From NCBI RefSeq assembly GCF_039542035.1, contig NZ_BAABHJ010000040.1:620001-684000 (forward strand): DNA of 64,000 bases. Reading direction: 5' to 3'. The notes below the pieces were generated by a model that was not told where the DNA came from, made no database searches, and saw only the letters and a list, made by a program, of their open reading frames with translations. This DNA comes from Actinoallomurus liliacearum (GTDB lineage Bacteria; Actinomycetota; Actinomycetes; Streptosporangiales; Streptosporangiaceae). The position numbers and the translations under genes were made by a program. Below are positions 22,652-31,502 of this stretch, piece by piece. Positions within the stretch are counted from its first letter, which is position 1. Every line of letters begins with the position of its first letter.

Positions 22652-25336
22652 TCACTGGGGCGTGTCACCGGCGGTCGACCGCGCGGCGATCAGGTCGGCA
22701 CGCAGCTTCGCCGCGGCCTCGGCCGGGTCCTTCTGGTCGAGATCGGCGAACGCGGCGGCCGCGCGGTCGGCGGCGACGACGGCCTCGTCGAACCGCTCCA
22801 GGGCACCGAGGATCCGCGCCTCGTCGAAGTCGATGAGGGCCGTCTCCCAGGCCAGGGCGGCGGGTTCGTCGCCGGGCAGGTCCGCGAGCGCGGCCCGCGC
22901 GCCGGCCATCGCCGTCAGGCCGACCTCGGCGCTGCCGCTCCACATCACGCACAGGGCCTGGCGCCGGAGCGCCTGGACGGTTCCGTACGGGTCGCCGGCG
23001 GCGGTGGACGCCTCGGCGGCCGCGGCGAAGCGTTCCGCGGCGGTCGCGTCCTTGTCGAGCCGGCTGAGCAGGTCGCCGGCCTGGACGAGGAGGCGCGCGG
23101 CCACGGCCGGCTGCTCGGCGCGTTCGTCCTCGGCGAGCCGGGTGAAGGTGTCGGCGGCGGCGTCGACCTCGCCGAGGTCGCGCTGGGCGTTGCCGAGCAG
23201 GTAACGGGTCCGGCGTGCGGCGTCGGCGTCGCCGTGCGCCTCGAACATCGGAAGCGCCTCCTCGGCGGTCTCGGCCGCCTCGAGGTACCGGCCGGTCTCC
23301 AGATAGGCGACGCACAGGTCCTGGCGCGCGTACGCGGCCTGGTGGTGCGAGCCCTCCGCGGTGAAGCCGGCGACGGCCTCGATCAGGTCCTCGGCGGCCT
23401 GACCGGCGTCCCCGCGGGCCAGCAGGCGACCGCCCCGGACGGCGTACGCGGCGGCGCGCAGCGCGGGCAGGTCGGCCGGGGCGTTGGTGATGGCCTCGGT
23501 GAGCAGCGCGTCCGCCTCGGCGGCGTCCTCTTCCGTGTCGCTCGCGGCCAGCCGCCGGCCGAGCAGGAAGGCGGCCTCGGCCAGGACCGCGCGTCGTCCG
23601 CCCCGCCGGTATCCGTCGACCGCCCGCCGGAGCGCGGGCGTGAGCTCCGCGTCGCGGCCGGCGGCGCCCAGGACGCGGGCGCGGGCCATCTCCAGCTCAC
23701 CGAGATCGCCGGGCTCGGCGGGCGTCGGCGCGCCGTCGAGCAGGCCGAGCGCCTCCTCGGTGCGACCCGCCTCGCCGTACGCGGCGGCCACCCGCGTCCG
23801 GGCCGCCAGCACCCGTCGCGGATCCGTCCCATGGGCGTCGAGCCAGGCGAAGGCGGACTCCAGCAGGGGCAGTCCCGCCTCGACCTGCCCGGTCTGGCAC
23901 AGGACCGCGGCGTACCGGCTGGTCGCCGACCGAGCGCTCTCCTCGTCGCCGCCTCGCGTGTACGCCTCCGCGGCCCGCCGCCAGCCGTCGATCGCGCCCG
24001 GCGGATCTCCGGAGAGGAGGCGTTCGAGGCCCTCGCCGTCGAGCCGTCGTCCCCGCTGGACGGGGGAGAGCTCGCCCGCGACGGCGTCGACGCGACGCCA
24101 GGCGACCAGCGCGGCGGGGAACTCGCCCAGCCTCCAGTGCTCCTCGGCGCGGTCGAACAGCCGGTCGACGTCGTCGACGCTTTCGAGGCCGCCCTGCGGG
24201 ACCGGGGCCGGGGGCGGCGTCGTGGCACGGCGCGCGTACGGGGTCAGCGGCAGGTGGTCGGCGAGCGGCTCGGCGTCGAGCAGTTCCCGGACGAGCCGGC
24301 CCTGCTCCGGCGTGCCGTTACGCGCGTCGAACCGGGCGGCGAGGTCGAGGGCCTCTCGGGTGAGCTCCGCGCGCAGGTCGGCGGCCGGTACCTCGGCGGC
24401 CGGCCGGTCGCCGTGCGCGGGCCGGCGTACGGTCACGTCCCCGTGGCCGATCTCGGCGAGCCGCCGCAGCAGGAGCGCGCCGGCGGCCGCGAACCGCATG
24501 CGGTCGTACGGCGTCGGGGCGCGGTCGAGCCAGCCGAGGTGGCGTTCCAGCAGCTCCAGACCGCGGGCCTCGTTGCCGCTGCGGGCACAGAACTCCAGGT
24601 GCACGGCGATGCCCCACAGCTCGGCCAGCCGGTCGCGCTGCGCCCGGTAGCCACGCCGGTGCGCGTCGGCGGCCGCCTCGAGGCGACCCGTGCGGAGGTA
24701 GCTGAAGAGCAGCTCGGTGAGGATCGTGTGGGGCTGCTCGTCGCAGCCGAGCTCGCCGCGCAGCAGCGGCTCGGCGAGCGCGATCGCGTCCTCGTCCCGG
24801 CCGCGCGCGGCCAGGTAGGCGACCTTGGTGCTGGGGTCGCAGCCCTCGCAGTCCGACAGCCGGGTACGCGGCGCCGCGTGCCACCGGGTGTACCACTCCT
24901 CGGCGGCCTCCGGCCCGTGGACGTGCTGGGTGACGACCGACCGGCACATGTACACCGGCTGCAGCCCCTCGCCGGCGAGCCGGTAGCGGCGCTCCATGTC
25001 GTCCAGGACCGCCAGCGTGCGGTCGAGCGGGATCTCGGGGAACCGCGTCAGCCCGGTGACGGTCCCCTTGAACCCCCAGAACAGCTGGTGCTCCTCGCCG
25101 AGGTCGGGGTTCCGGTCGTAGTCGCTGAGGCAGCGTACGAACACCGCGAACGCCTTGGCCCGCTCGCCGCTCTGGGTGTACTCGGTGCGCAGGTAGGTGC
25201 GGATCCGGTAGGCGACGCGCTCGTCGGCGGCGGCCTCGGCCAGCCGCAGCGCCTCCTCGACCATGATCGTTCGTGCCTGGCCGTACGGCAGCTCGCCCGC
25301 GCGGCTCAGCAGCTCATACGCCTGTTCGACCGTCAT
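22652..25336 (-). CDS. Large tetratricopeptide-repeat protein in operon with an HSP90-family gene
   Basis: The 894-residue protein is entirely helical, with many degenerate TPR-like pairs, for example YARQDLCVAYLETGRYLEAA, RYLLGNAQRDLGEVDAAADT and AAVLCQTGQVEAGLPLLESA. The first 330 residues carry a few Cys (SDCEGCDPS) and less regular repeats. No enzymatic domain, signal peptide or membrane segment is visible. TPR proteins commonly hold HSP90 or its clients, and this gene starts 43 bp after the HSP90-family gene on the same strand. A role as an adaptor or client-recruiting partner is an inference from context. Confidence 0.82.
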   Translation of the reverse strand: MTVEQAYELLSRAGELPYGQARTIMVEEALRLAEAAADERVAYRIRTYLRTEYTQSGERAKAFAVFVRCLSDYDRNPDLGEEHQLFWGFKGTVTGLTRFPEIPLDRTLAVLDDMERRYRLAGEGLQPVYMCRSVVTQHVHGPEAAEEWYTRWHAAPRTRLSDCEGCDPSTKVAYLAARGRDEDAIALAEPLLRGELGCDEQPHTILTELLFSYLRTGRLEAAADAHRRGYRAQRDRLAELWGIAVHLEFCARSGNEARGLELLERHLGWLDRAPTPYDRMRFAAAGALLLRRLAEIGHGDVTVRRPAHGDRPAAEVPAADLRAELTREALDLAARFDARNGTPEQGRLVRELLDAEPLADHLPLTPYARRATTPPPAPVPQGGLESVDDVDRLFDRAEEHWRLGEFPAALVAWRRVDAVAGELSPVQRGRRLDGEGLERLLSGDPPGAIDGWRRAAEAYTRGGDEESARSATSRYAAVLCQTGQVEAGLPLLESAFAWLDAHGTDPRRVLAARTRVAAAYGEAGRTEEALGLLDGAPTPAEPGDLGELEMARARVLGAAGRDAELTPALRRAVDGYRRGGRRAVLAEAAFLLGRRLAASDTEEDAAEADALLTEAITNAPADLPALRAAAYAVRGGRLLARGDAGQAAEDLIEAVAGFTAEGSHHQAAYARQDLCVAYLETGRYLEAAETAEEALPMFEAHGDADAARRTRYLLGNAQRDLGEVDAAADTFTRLAEDERAEQPAVAARLLVQAGDLLSRLDKDATAAERFAAAAEASTAAGDPYGTVQALRRQALCVMWSGSAEVGLTAMAGARAALADLPGDEPAALAWETALIDFDEARILGALERFDEAVVAADRAAAAFADLDQKDPAEAAAKLRADLIAARSTAGDTPQ

Positions 25337-25379
25337 CGATCCTCCTCCGTCGGGCCGGTGACCAAGGTGCTGGGCTTCG

Positions 25380-27149
25380 TCACTGCTCCTCCGGGGCGGG
25401 GTCGTGGACGGCCCAGTCGAGCAGGCCGAGGAAGGACCGGTTGAGCACGGCGGTGTCGGCGGCCCGGAGGGGATGGTGGCCGAGCAGGAGCGCCTGGCCG
25501 TAGAGGGCCTGGACCGCGAGCTCGATGAGACCGGTCTCGGTCAGTGCGGTGATGCGCCGGGCGAGCGGGTTGCGATGGTTGATGACGAGCTGCGGGCGGT
25601 CGCTCACGGCCGCCATGCCCTCCAGCGCGCCGAGCACGTCCGACCACAGCGCGTCGGCGGACTCCCGTGCCTCCCGCAGCTCGGCCTGGTGCCGTGCGGC
25701 CCGGCTGGTCACGTACAGCGCGGGCAGCGACGCCGGGTCGAAGTCGCGGATGACGACCTCGCAGCCGAGCGAGTCGACGGCCCGCTGCGCGACGGCCAGG
25801 AAAGGCCGCAGCGCCAGCTCGGTCTCCGGGTCGAGCACGCCGAAGTGGGAGGTCAGCTCCGAGGGGTCCAGCGGCGGCAGGACCGCGTCGGGGTCGATCG
25901 CCGGGAGCCGTTCGATGATGTCGGCGTCGTAGACGTAACCGCCGTTGACCAGCGCGACTCCCTGAGCGCCGGAGACGGCCGCCAGGCGCCGGAACTCGTC
26001 CACGTCCGCGGTGTAGCGGCCGTCCCGGTGCCGGGTACGGAACTCCGCCAGGGTCATCGGCCCGGCGGATGTCTCGAACTCCAGCCACCGGTCGACGATC
26101 CGCAGCATGTCGTCGTCGCGCAGCGCCATCGCCTTGACGCCCAGGTGGTGCAGGCGCAGGAACGCGCGCAGCCGGGCCGGGTCGGTCTCCGACAGCCGTA
26201 CGAGCCACTGCCGGACCTGCCGGCCCAGGGCGTCGCGGGTCGCGTCGAGCAGCTCGTCCTCGTACAGCGCCTCGCGGCCGGCCGTCGGGCGCAGTTCCCC
26301 GGCGTCCACCACGCACCGTACGAAGAACGCCCAGTCGGGCAGCAGCCCCTCGACGTCCTCGGCCAGCAGCATGCGCTTCAGGTAGACGCGGTGCGCGCCG
26401 CGCGCGGTCGGGGTGACCGGCTGCGGGAGGACGAACGCGACCCCGGTCAGCCCCGCCTCGGGGACCTCCAGGTCGATGGCGTCGAACGGCGCGAACCCGA
26501 ACACCCGCCGGCAGTACTCGTCGAGCGCCGCGCGGCGGCGGCCCGGGTCGGGGTACGCCGCCCGCCACGGCGGCCCGTCCGCGGTGATCCGCCGGCCGTC
26601 CACCGTGAGGTCGACGGGCAGCAGCTCGCCGTACGTCGCGGCGAGCTCGGTGACGGTCGCGGGGGTGAGCCAGTCGCTCGCGCCGAGCCGGGGCCGCAGG
26701 CTGACGGTGGTACCCGGCTCGTCACGCGTGCCGGGTTCGACGCGGTAGCGGCCGTCGGCGAAGCCGGTCCACCGTACGGCGTCTCCCCCGCGGGCGGAGC
26801 GGGTGACCACGGTGATCTCGTCCGCGACGAGGAACGCCGACAGCAGGCCGATGCCGAACTGGCCGAGGAAGTCGTGCCGGGCCAGGCCGAGCTCGTCGCG
26901 CTTGGACGACCGGCCGATCGTCGCCAGCAGCTCGTGGACCTCGGTCTCGGTCAGGCCGATCCCGTCGTCGTGCACGCGGAGTTCGGCGCCGGTCTCGATC
27001 CGGATCCGCCCCGGCCCGTCGCCGCGCGCGGTGATCGCGTCGACCCCGTTCTGCAACAGCTCCCGCAGGTAGACGCGGGGGCTGGAGTACAGGTGCCTGC
27101 TCAGCAGGTCGACGACGCCGCGCAGATCGACTTGGAACGCCTGGTCCAC
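25380..27149 (-). CDS. HSP90-family (HtpG-like) ATPase
   Basis: The 589-residue protein has the GHKL ATP-binding motifs of HSP90: ELLQNGVDA (Glu30 catalytic, Asn34 Mg-binding), DDGIGLT (61-67), IGRSSKRDE and GQFGIGLLSAF (96-106), followed by an HSP90-type middle domain. It differs from canonical HtpG: it is somewhat shorter, has LLQNGVDA where HtpG has LISNASDA, and has a divergent C-terminal domain. It is the first gene of a two-gene operon with the large TPR protein. It likely acts as a cytosolic ATP-dependent chaperone; the clients are unknown. Confidence 0.88.
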   Translation of the reverse strand: MDQAFQVDLRGVVDLLSRHLYSSPRVYLRELLQNGVDAITARGDGPGRIRIETGAELRVHDDGIGLTETEVHELLATIGRSSKRDELGLARHDFLGQFGIGLLSAFLVADEITVVTRSARGGDAVRWTGFADGRYRVEPGTRDEPGTTVSLRPRLGASDWLTPATVTELAATYGELLPVDLTVDGRRITADGPPWRAAYPDPGRRRAALDEYCRRVFGFAPFDAIDLEVPEAGLTGVAFVLPQPVTPTARGAHRVYLKRMLLAEDVEGLLPDWAFFVRCVVDAGELRPTAGREALYEDELLDATRDALGRQVRQWLVRLSETDPARLRAFLRLHHLGVKAMALRDDDMLRIVDRWLEFETSAGPMTLAEFRTRHRDGRYTADVDEFRRLAAVSGAQGVALVNGGYVYDADIIERLPAIDPDAVLPPLDPSELTSHFGVLDPETELALRPFLAVAQRAVDSLGCEVVIRDFDPASLPALYVTSRAARHQAELREARESADALWSDVLGALEGMAAVSDRPQLVINHRNPLARRITALTETGLIELAVQALYGQALLLGHHPLRAADTAVLNRSFLGLLDWAVHDPAPEEQ

Positions 27150-27314
27150 CCCGGTGGCCTCTCATCGGTCGGCATTGCTGCCGATCACCCTAACGGCGAC
27201 CTATCGGACACGCGTTTCAATATCGCGAGATGGCAGGTGATCGTACGGTGTCGAGCTTCCCACGCCGGGTAGGGGAGGCCTGACCAGGGGCTTTTCGGAG
27301 GGAGGAGGCCGACG

Positions 27315-27491
27315 ATGAAAGAGCAGGAGGAGGGCCCCCACGGGGAGCGAGGAGTCACCAAGAGGCCGAGCACGCCCGCGGAGACGGAGACCACCGGCCG
27401 TCCGGACGCGAAGACCCCCGCCGAGGAGGAGTACCACCCGCCCGGCGGAACCTCCCGACCCGAGGACCTCAGCCCGGACGACTTCGAGTGA
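27315..27491 (+). CDS. Small acidic disordered protein
   Basis: A 58-codon gene with a strong site (GGAGGGAGGAGG) before its ATG. The product starts MKEQEEGPHGERGV and is almost all charged, Pro, Gly and Thr residues, ending PEDLSPDDFE, so it is probably disordered. It is divergent from the HSP90-TPR operon, with 165 bp between starts, and is followed by a nested stem-loop. I do not recognise a family. Confidence 0.6.
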   Translation: MKEQEEGPHGERGVTKRPSTPAETETTGRPDAKTPAEEEYHPPGGTSRPEDLSPDDFE

Positions 27492-27495
27492 ACGG

Positions 27496-27548
27496 GGCCC
27501 GGCGGCGGCTGAGCGAATCGCCCGATTCGCCGGCCGCCAGACCGGGCC
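27496..27548 (+). terminator. Nested stem-loop after the small acidic gene
   Basis: Three inverted pairs nest: GGCCCGG/CCGGGCC outside, GGCGGC/GCCGCC within, and GCGAATC/GATTCGC at the tip. The first arm begins 4 bp after the stop codon, as expected of a terminator. Confidence 0.7.
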
Positions 27549-27719
27549 TTCACCGAGCTTTCCTGCCCGGGGAGGCGGATGGCGGGTGGTGAGCGGCGGG
27601 TGGGTCCAGCCGCTCTCTGCTGTGAAACCCGATCGGCCAGTCGGTCCGCGTCCGCTGACCCGTGAGGCCCGCTCTCACCTGCGGCTCGGCTCGCCACCCT
27701 CTACCTGCGGTCTTTCCCA

Positions 27720-28064
27720 CTACGCGGGATGGGATTCGTCGTCCGGCCGGTCGGCCTCCAGCGCCGCGATCCGGTGCCGCGCCGCCTCGATCTGCCGGCG
27801 GAGGAGGCGCACCTCCTGCTCGAGCTCGAGGACCCGGCGGATCGCCGTCAGGGTCATCCCCTCGTCGGCGAGGCGGACGACGTACTGGACCCGGTCGATC
27901 TCACGCCGGGAGTAACGACGCTGGCCGCCCGGGGACCGCTGGGGACGGACCACATCGTGCTCGTCCAGCCGCCGCAGGAACGCCTGCTGTAGGTCGAGCA
28001 TGCCCGCTACCTGACCGACCGAGTAGAGAGGCGCGTGCTCGTCGTCGATGGGCAGTGATCCCAT
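27720..28064 (-). CDS. MerR-family regulator (HspR-like)
   Basis: The 114-residue protein has an N-terminal MerR winged helix: LYSVGQVAGMLDLQQAFLRR, PQRSPGGQRRYSRREIDR and a C-terminal coiled coil (LELEQEVRLLRRQIEAARHR). It lacks sensor cysteines. In this class HspR represses heat-shock genes and is encoded with them; here the gene follows hsp20 by 69 bp on the same strand. Autorepression of an hsp20-regulator operon is the likely role. Confidence 0.85.
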   Translation of the reverse strand: MGSLPIDDEHAPLYSVGQVAGMLDLQQAFLRRLDEHDVVRPQRSPGGQRRYSRREIDRVQYVVRLADEGMTLTAIRRVLELEQEVRLLRRQIEAARHRIAALEADRPDDESHPA

Positions 28065-28133
28065 TGGCGGTCCTCCCTTGACGACGGCGGGGTGGGCGCC
28101 GTGACGCGCCCACCCCGCCGGCGACCGATCCGA

Positions 28134-28568
28134 TCAGCGGACGATCGCCTTCTGCTCCGACTTGTGCACCTCGATCTTGCGCGGCTTGGCCTGCTCGAGC
28201 ACGGGGATGCGGACCGCGAGCACGCCGTTGTCGTACGCGGCGTCGATGCGCTCGGCGTCCAGGTGCTCGGAAAGGTAGACGCGCCGGGTGAAGGTGCCCA
28301 TCGGGCGCTCCCGGACGAAGACCCGGTCGTCCTCGGCGAACTCCTCTTCGCGCCTGGCGCTGACCGTGAGCACCCCGCGGTCGACCGTGACCTCGATCGA
28401 GTCCGGGTCGATGCCGGGAACGTCGAAACGAAGCACCACGTCGTCCTTGCGACGGATGCCGTCCATCGGCATCACCGCGCCGCCGGACTGGCCGAGGGAC
28501 TGCCGGGTGAGCCGGTCGAACTGCCGCTCGAACTCCTGCACGAATGGGTCGATCGACGTCAGCAGCAT
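28134..28568 (-). CDS. Hsp20/alpha-crystallin small heat-shock protein
   Basis: I chose the ATG at 28568 (MLLTSIDPFVQEFERQFDRL), preceded by CGGAGGTGG; a longer frame exists but would be atypical. The 144-residue product has the alpha-crystallin domain: DVVLRFDVPGIDPDSIEVTV, LTVSARREEE, RERPMGTFTRRVYLSEHLDA and NGVLAVRIPV, and the C-terminal PRKIEV that carries the I-x-V-type tail motif. It would form oligomers that hold unfolded proteins in the cytoplasm. It leads an operon with the MerR/HspR-like regulator. Confidence 0.93.
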   Translation of the reverse strand: MLLTSIDPFVQEFERQFDRLTRQSLGQSGGAVMPMDGIRRKDDVVLRFDVPGIDPDSIEVTVDRGVLTVSARREEEFAEDDRVFVRERPMGTFTRRVYLSEHLDAERIDAAYDNGVLAVRIPVLEQAKPRKIEVHKSEQKAIVR

Positions 28569-28612
28569 CGTGAACCACCTCCGAAGATCCGTAAGTATCT
28601 TGTGCCGCCGAC

Positions 28613-28627
28613 TGGAGGAAACCTCCA
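28613..28627. promoter_or_regulatory. Candidate heat-shock operator upstream of hsp20
   Basis: TGGAGG-AAA-CCTCCA is a perfect dyad, 45 bp upstream of the hsp20 start, in a region where the -35 element would be expected (a weak -10, GATACT, is placed suitably on the minus strand). It does not resemble the HAIR consensus of HspR. The rest of the 340-bp gap to 28909 contains no gene that I can see. Confidence 0.45.
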
Positions 28628-28909
28628 AGTCGATTTCGATGTTCCCTCTCGCCGCGACGAGAACAACTAACGTGCGGGGTAGATCTATCTAACCGCGATC
28701 GCGCAGGTCGGACGGGGTCATGCGCGTCGCGTCTCACGCGGTGGCGGGTGTGGGTGGTACCGGCCGGGCGGAACGGTTCACCCGCCGGGTGGGGCGTCGT
28801 TTCTGGTGGTGTCTACTCAGAGGAGACGAAATCTTCTGTCAGTAGACGTCGGTGAAACAGGACGGGCGACCCGCAGGGCGCTACTAGGAATCGTCGGCGC
28901 CCGCGTCTC

Positions 28910-29191
28910 TCACAGCGCCATCGCCAGTTCGGCCGCGCGGCACGCGTAGACCAGTTGCTGCGGGGTCGTGGCGAACAGGATCGGCGAGGCCGTGTCGAAC
29001 CGGGCGATGGCCATGTACTCGCGCCGGTACCAGCACCACATCACTAACCACTGGCGGCACAGGCCCTGCAGCTCGGCGAGTTGGGCGGGGCTCGGGTCGG
29101 GGCGGACGGCGGGGATGTCGGTGAGCGTGTCGCCGACCGTCGTACGGTACGGGGTGCGCCGGGTCAGCATGGCGAGGAGGCGGCCGATCAC
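28910..29191 (-). CDS. Hypothetical protein coupled to the HATPase gene
   Basis: The 93-residue product starts at a GTG that overlaps the HATPase stop (GTGA), so translation is probably coupled. It is moderately hydrophobic near the middle (LCRQWLVMWCWYRREYMAIA) and has no recognisable motif. The pairing suggests a partner or modulator of the anti-sigma-type ATPase, but this is inference. Confidence 0.6.
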   Translation of the reverse strand: MIGRLLAMLTRRTPYRTTVGDTLTDIPAVRPDPSPAQLAELQGLCRQWLVMWCWYRREYMAIARFDTASPILFATTPQQLVYACRAAELAMAL

Positions 29192-29589
29192 CGCGGCTCC
29201 CGGATTTCGGCCAGCTCCGCGGCGGTCAGGATGACGCCGGATGCGGGGACGATGACGTGCACGGTCTTGCCGTGCTCGGTGTAGGTCGGCCACCAGGCGA
29301 GGGCGTGCTGATCGATGATGACTAAGCCGCGACCGTTCTCGGCGAGCAGGCCGCCCATCTGCCGGGCGGACAGTGGCTCGGGGTCGGGATCGCTGACGGC
29401 CAGGTGTACGTACCGGTCGGTGACGGTCACCTCGACACCGATCGGCCAGATGTCGTCCGGCCATGGGTGCAGGGCCGTCGCGGCGCGTACGGCGTTGGTG
29501 GCCAGTTCGGACGCCAGCAGAGCGATGTCGTACGGGTCGTACGGATGGCCGGACACAGCGTCGGCGGCGAAGCGGCGAGCCTGACGCAC
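29188..29589 (-). CDS. HATPase (anti-sigma factor/RsbW-like ATP-binding protein)
   Basis: The 133-residue protein has GHKL-type ATPase motifs: DIALLASELATNAVRAA (N box), VSDPDPEPLSARQM (G1-like) and ENGRGLVIIDQHALAW (G2). Such stand-alone ATPases act as serine kinases or anti-sigma factors in actinobacteria. The GTG at 29589 is the first usable start; coding similarity may extend a little further upstream without a normal start codon. It is divergent from an XRE-DUF5753 regulator, a common pairing in actinomycetes. Confidence 0.85.
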   Translation of the reverse strand: MRQARRFAADAVSGHPYDPYDIALLASELATNAVRAATALHPWPDDIWPIGVEVTVTDRYVHLAVSDPDPEPLSARQMGGLLAENGRGLVIIDQHALAWWPTYTEHGKTVHVIVPASGVILTAAELAEIREPR

Positions 29590-29733
29590 GACTTCGGGCC
29601 GGGCCTGGAGCGGGAGGAACCCGGGTCCCGCCGCTGTGCGGGACGGGGGAGCAATAGATCCCTAAATGTCGGTTCCCCTGTTCAGCCCTTCCTGCTGCCC
29701 TACGATTCCCCTGGCAACACTGAGGGAGGTCGT

Positions 29734-30597
29734 GTGGTTACTGAGCGAATCAGCCCGACACTGCGACGCCGTCGTCTTGCGTCGCGGCTGCGGCAGTTGC
29801 GCGAGCAAGCCGACATGACCGTTGCCGAGGCCGCGAAAGCGATCGAATGGACGCCATCGAAGATCACTTGGATCGAGACGAATCGTGGCAAGCGCCCGAA
29901 TCCACGCGACGTCCGCGACCTGTGCGACGCCTACGAGGTGACCAACGAGCGCGAACGCGCGTACCTTGAGCAGCTTGCCCGCGATGGGCGACTGAAGGGC
30001 TGGTGGGATCCGTACGGCGACGTCCTCCCGCACCCGTACGAGAACTACGTCGGCTTGGAGGCGGAAGCGGCGACCGTGCTGAACTTCGAACTCGGCATGA
30101 TTCCCGGCCTGCTCCAGACCGAGGACTACGCCCGCGCGATGATCCAGGCGGGGCCGGCTGAACTCGCCGCCGACAAGGTCGACAAACGCGTCGAGGTTCG
30201 GATCAAGCGGCAGGCCGCGCTGCGGCAGGACCCGGGACTCCGCCTGGTCGCAGTGATTGACGAAGCCGCGCTACACCGGCAGGTCGGCAGCACGACGGTG
30301 ATGCGTGCTCAGCTGCAGCACCTGGTCGACATCGCCGAAGAACTCTCGCGCGTCACGATTCAGGTAGTCCCCTTCATCCGTGGCGCGCACTCGAGTATGA
30401 CGAACGGCTTTGTGATCCTCCAGTTCCCTGAGTCGGAGGACCCTGATGTCGTCTATGTCGAGAACGCGGCCGGTGGACTCTGGTTGGAGGACGTGCAGGA
30501 GATCACGGGCCATCACGTCGCGTTCCAACATCTGCTCGGCAATGCGGATAGTGCGCCAGATACGATCGCAATGATCGCCAAAATGGCAAGGTCCTGA
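29734..30597 (+). CDS. XRE-family regulator with DUF5753 domain
   Basis: The 287-residue protein starts at GTG after GAGGGAGG. Residues about 10-70 form an XRE helix-turn-helix (LRQLREQADMTVAEAAKAIE, WTPSKITWIETNRGK). The rest is DUF5753: NFELGMIPGLLQTEDYARAM, RQAALRQDPGLRLVAVIDEA and GFVILQFPESEDPDVVYVE. Regulators of this WhiJ-like class act with a small DUF397 protein, often in morphological or antibiotic control. Here the adjacent DUF397 gene is truncated. Confidence 0.93.
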   Translation: MVTERISPTLRRRRLASRLRQLREQADMTVAEAAKAIEWTPSKITWIETNRGKRPNPRDVRDLCDAYEVTNERERAYLEQLARDGRLKGWWDPYGDVLPHPYENYVGLEAEAATVLNFELGMIPGLLQTEDYARAMIQAGPAELAADKVDKRVEVRIKRQAALRQDPGLRLVAVIDEAALHRQVGSTTVMRAQLQHLVDIAEELSRVTIQVVPFIRGAHSSMTNGFVILQFPESEDPDVVYVENAAGGLWLEDVQEITGHHVAFQHLLGNADSAPDTIAMIAKMARS

Positions 30598-30625
30598 CCG
30601 TACCGACCTGAAAGACCGTGTACCA

Positions 30626-30736
30626 ATGTCCAACACCCACGAGTTGATCGATCCCGCGTGGCGTAAATCGAGCCACAGCGGCCAGTCGGGCCAGTGTGTC
30701 GAGGTCGCCGTAGGCGGAGAGGACCGTATCCGATAG
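30626..30736 (+). pseudogene. Truncated DUF397 gene
   Basis: Starting 28 bp after the XRE gene, the frame reads MSNTHELIDPAWRKSSHSGQ, then SGQCVEVAVGG and stops at 36 codons. DUF397 proteins are normally 60-80 residues and continue with a RDSK-P motif. The DNA just past the stop encodes NPGAHS in a shifted register, so a frameshift or small deletion has removed the C-terminal half. The partner of the XRE regulator is probably non-functional. Confidence 0.75.
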
Positions 30737-30894
30737 GTGAATCCAGGGGCCCATTCGCCGGAGACGGCGCGCGGGCGACCTGGTCACGGTCGCCGCGCGC
30801 CTCACCGTCGCGCAGGGACCCTCACCCGTTCACCGTCTCCTTCGCGTCGGGTTGTGTCTCGGGCCCCTCGCCGGGCCTCCGGACCTTCGTGAGG

Positions 30895-31302
30895 TCAGAC
30901 GCGGCGTGTCTCGTTGCCCAGGCCGAGGGCATCGGAGACCTCGGCGACTCGCGTGTACTCCTGGTCCGGGAGGTTCCGCAGGTCTCTGACGACGTCGTCC
31001 GGGGCGCCGTTGCGCGCCGCGCGGTCGGCCAGCGCGGCCGGGCGCATCGGCTCGTGGAAGCCCGCGAGGTAGCGCGCGATGTTGCTGCGCCGTTCGACGT
31101 CGTCCGGGCTCATGCCGGGCGGAGTGCCTTCGCGGTCCGCGAGGTTCGCGGACGTCGGGTCGCGGTCCCGGTCGTCCTCCACCGGCTCGGGTTCCTTCCA
31201 CTCCTCCACGCGCGTCGGACGGGCGGCGCGCTGCAGCCCTTCGGTCTCGTGCCGCAGCTGGTCGTCGATGTGCGGGCCGTGCTTGGCGCTCTTGTCACCC
31301 AT
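30895..31302 (-). CDS. DUF2795 domain protein
   Basis: The 135-residue product starts MGDKSAKHGPHIDDQLRHET. It has a polar N-terminal half and a C-terminal DUF2795 domain: RSNIARYLAGFHEPMRPAAL, ADRAARNGAPDDVVRDLRNL and PDQEYTRVAEVSDALG. The family is small, helical and of unknown function, common in actinobacteria and often stress-linked. I chose the Met seven codons inside the longest frame because the conserved-looking sequence starts there. Confidence 0.78.
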   Translation of the reverse strand: MGDKSAKHGPHIDDQLRHETEGLQRAARPTRVEEWKEPEPVEDDRDRDPTSANLADREGTPPGMSPDDVERRSNIARYLAGFHEPMRPAALADRAARNGAPDDVVRDLRNLPDQEYTRVAEVSDALGLGNETRRV

Positions 31303-31502
31303 GGTGGACTCCTCTCGGCTCATAGGCTTCGCAGGGCCCCTACCCGCCGCACGGGGAAAATGCGGCCCACGTGCCGGGAGTTGCCGCCGCGGCGGGGAGA
31401 CCGGTCGGGACCGGGCGGGCGACCGTGCGGTAGCTTCGCTTTCCTGGGACGGGTTCGACGCGGCCCTGTCCCCGCGCAGGCCTCGTCACCTGGGAGCAGC
31501 CC

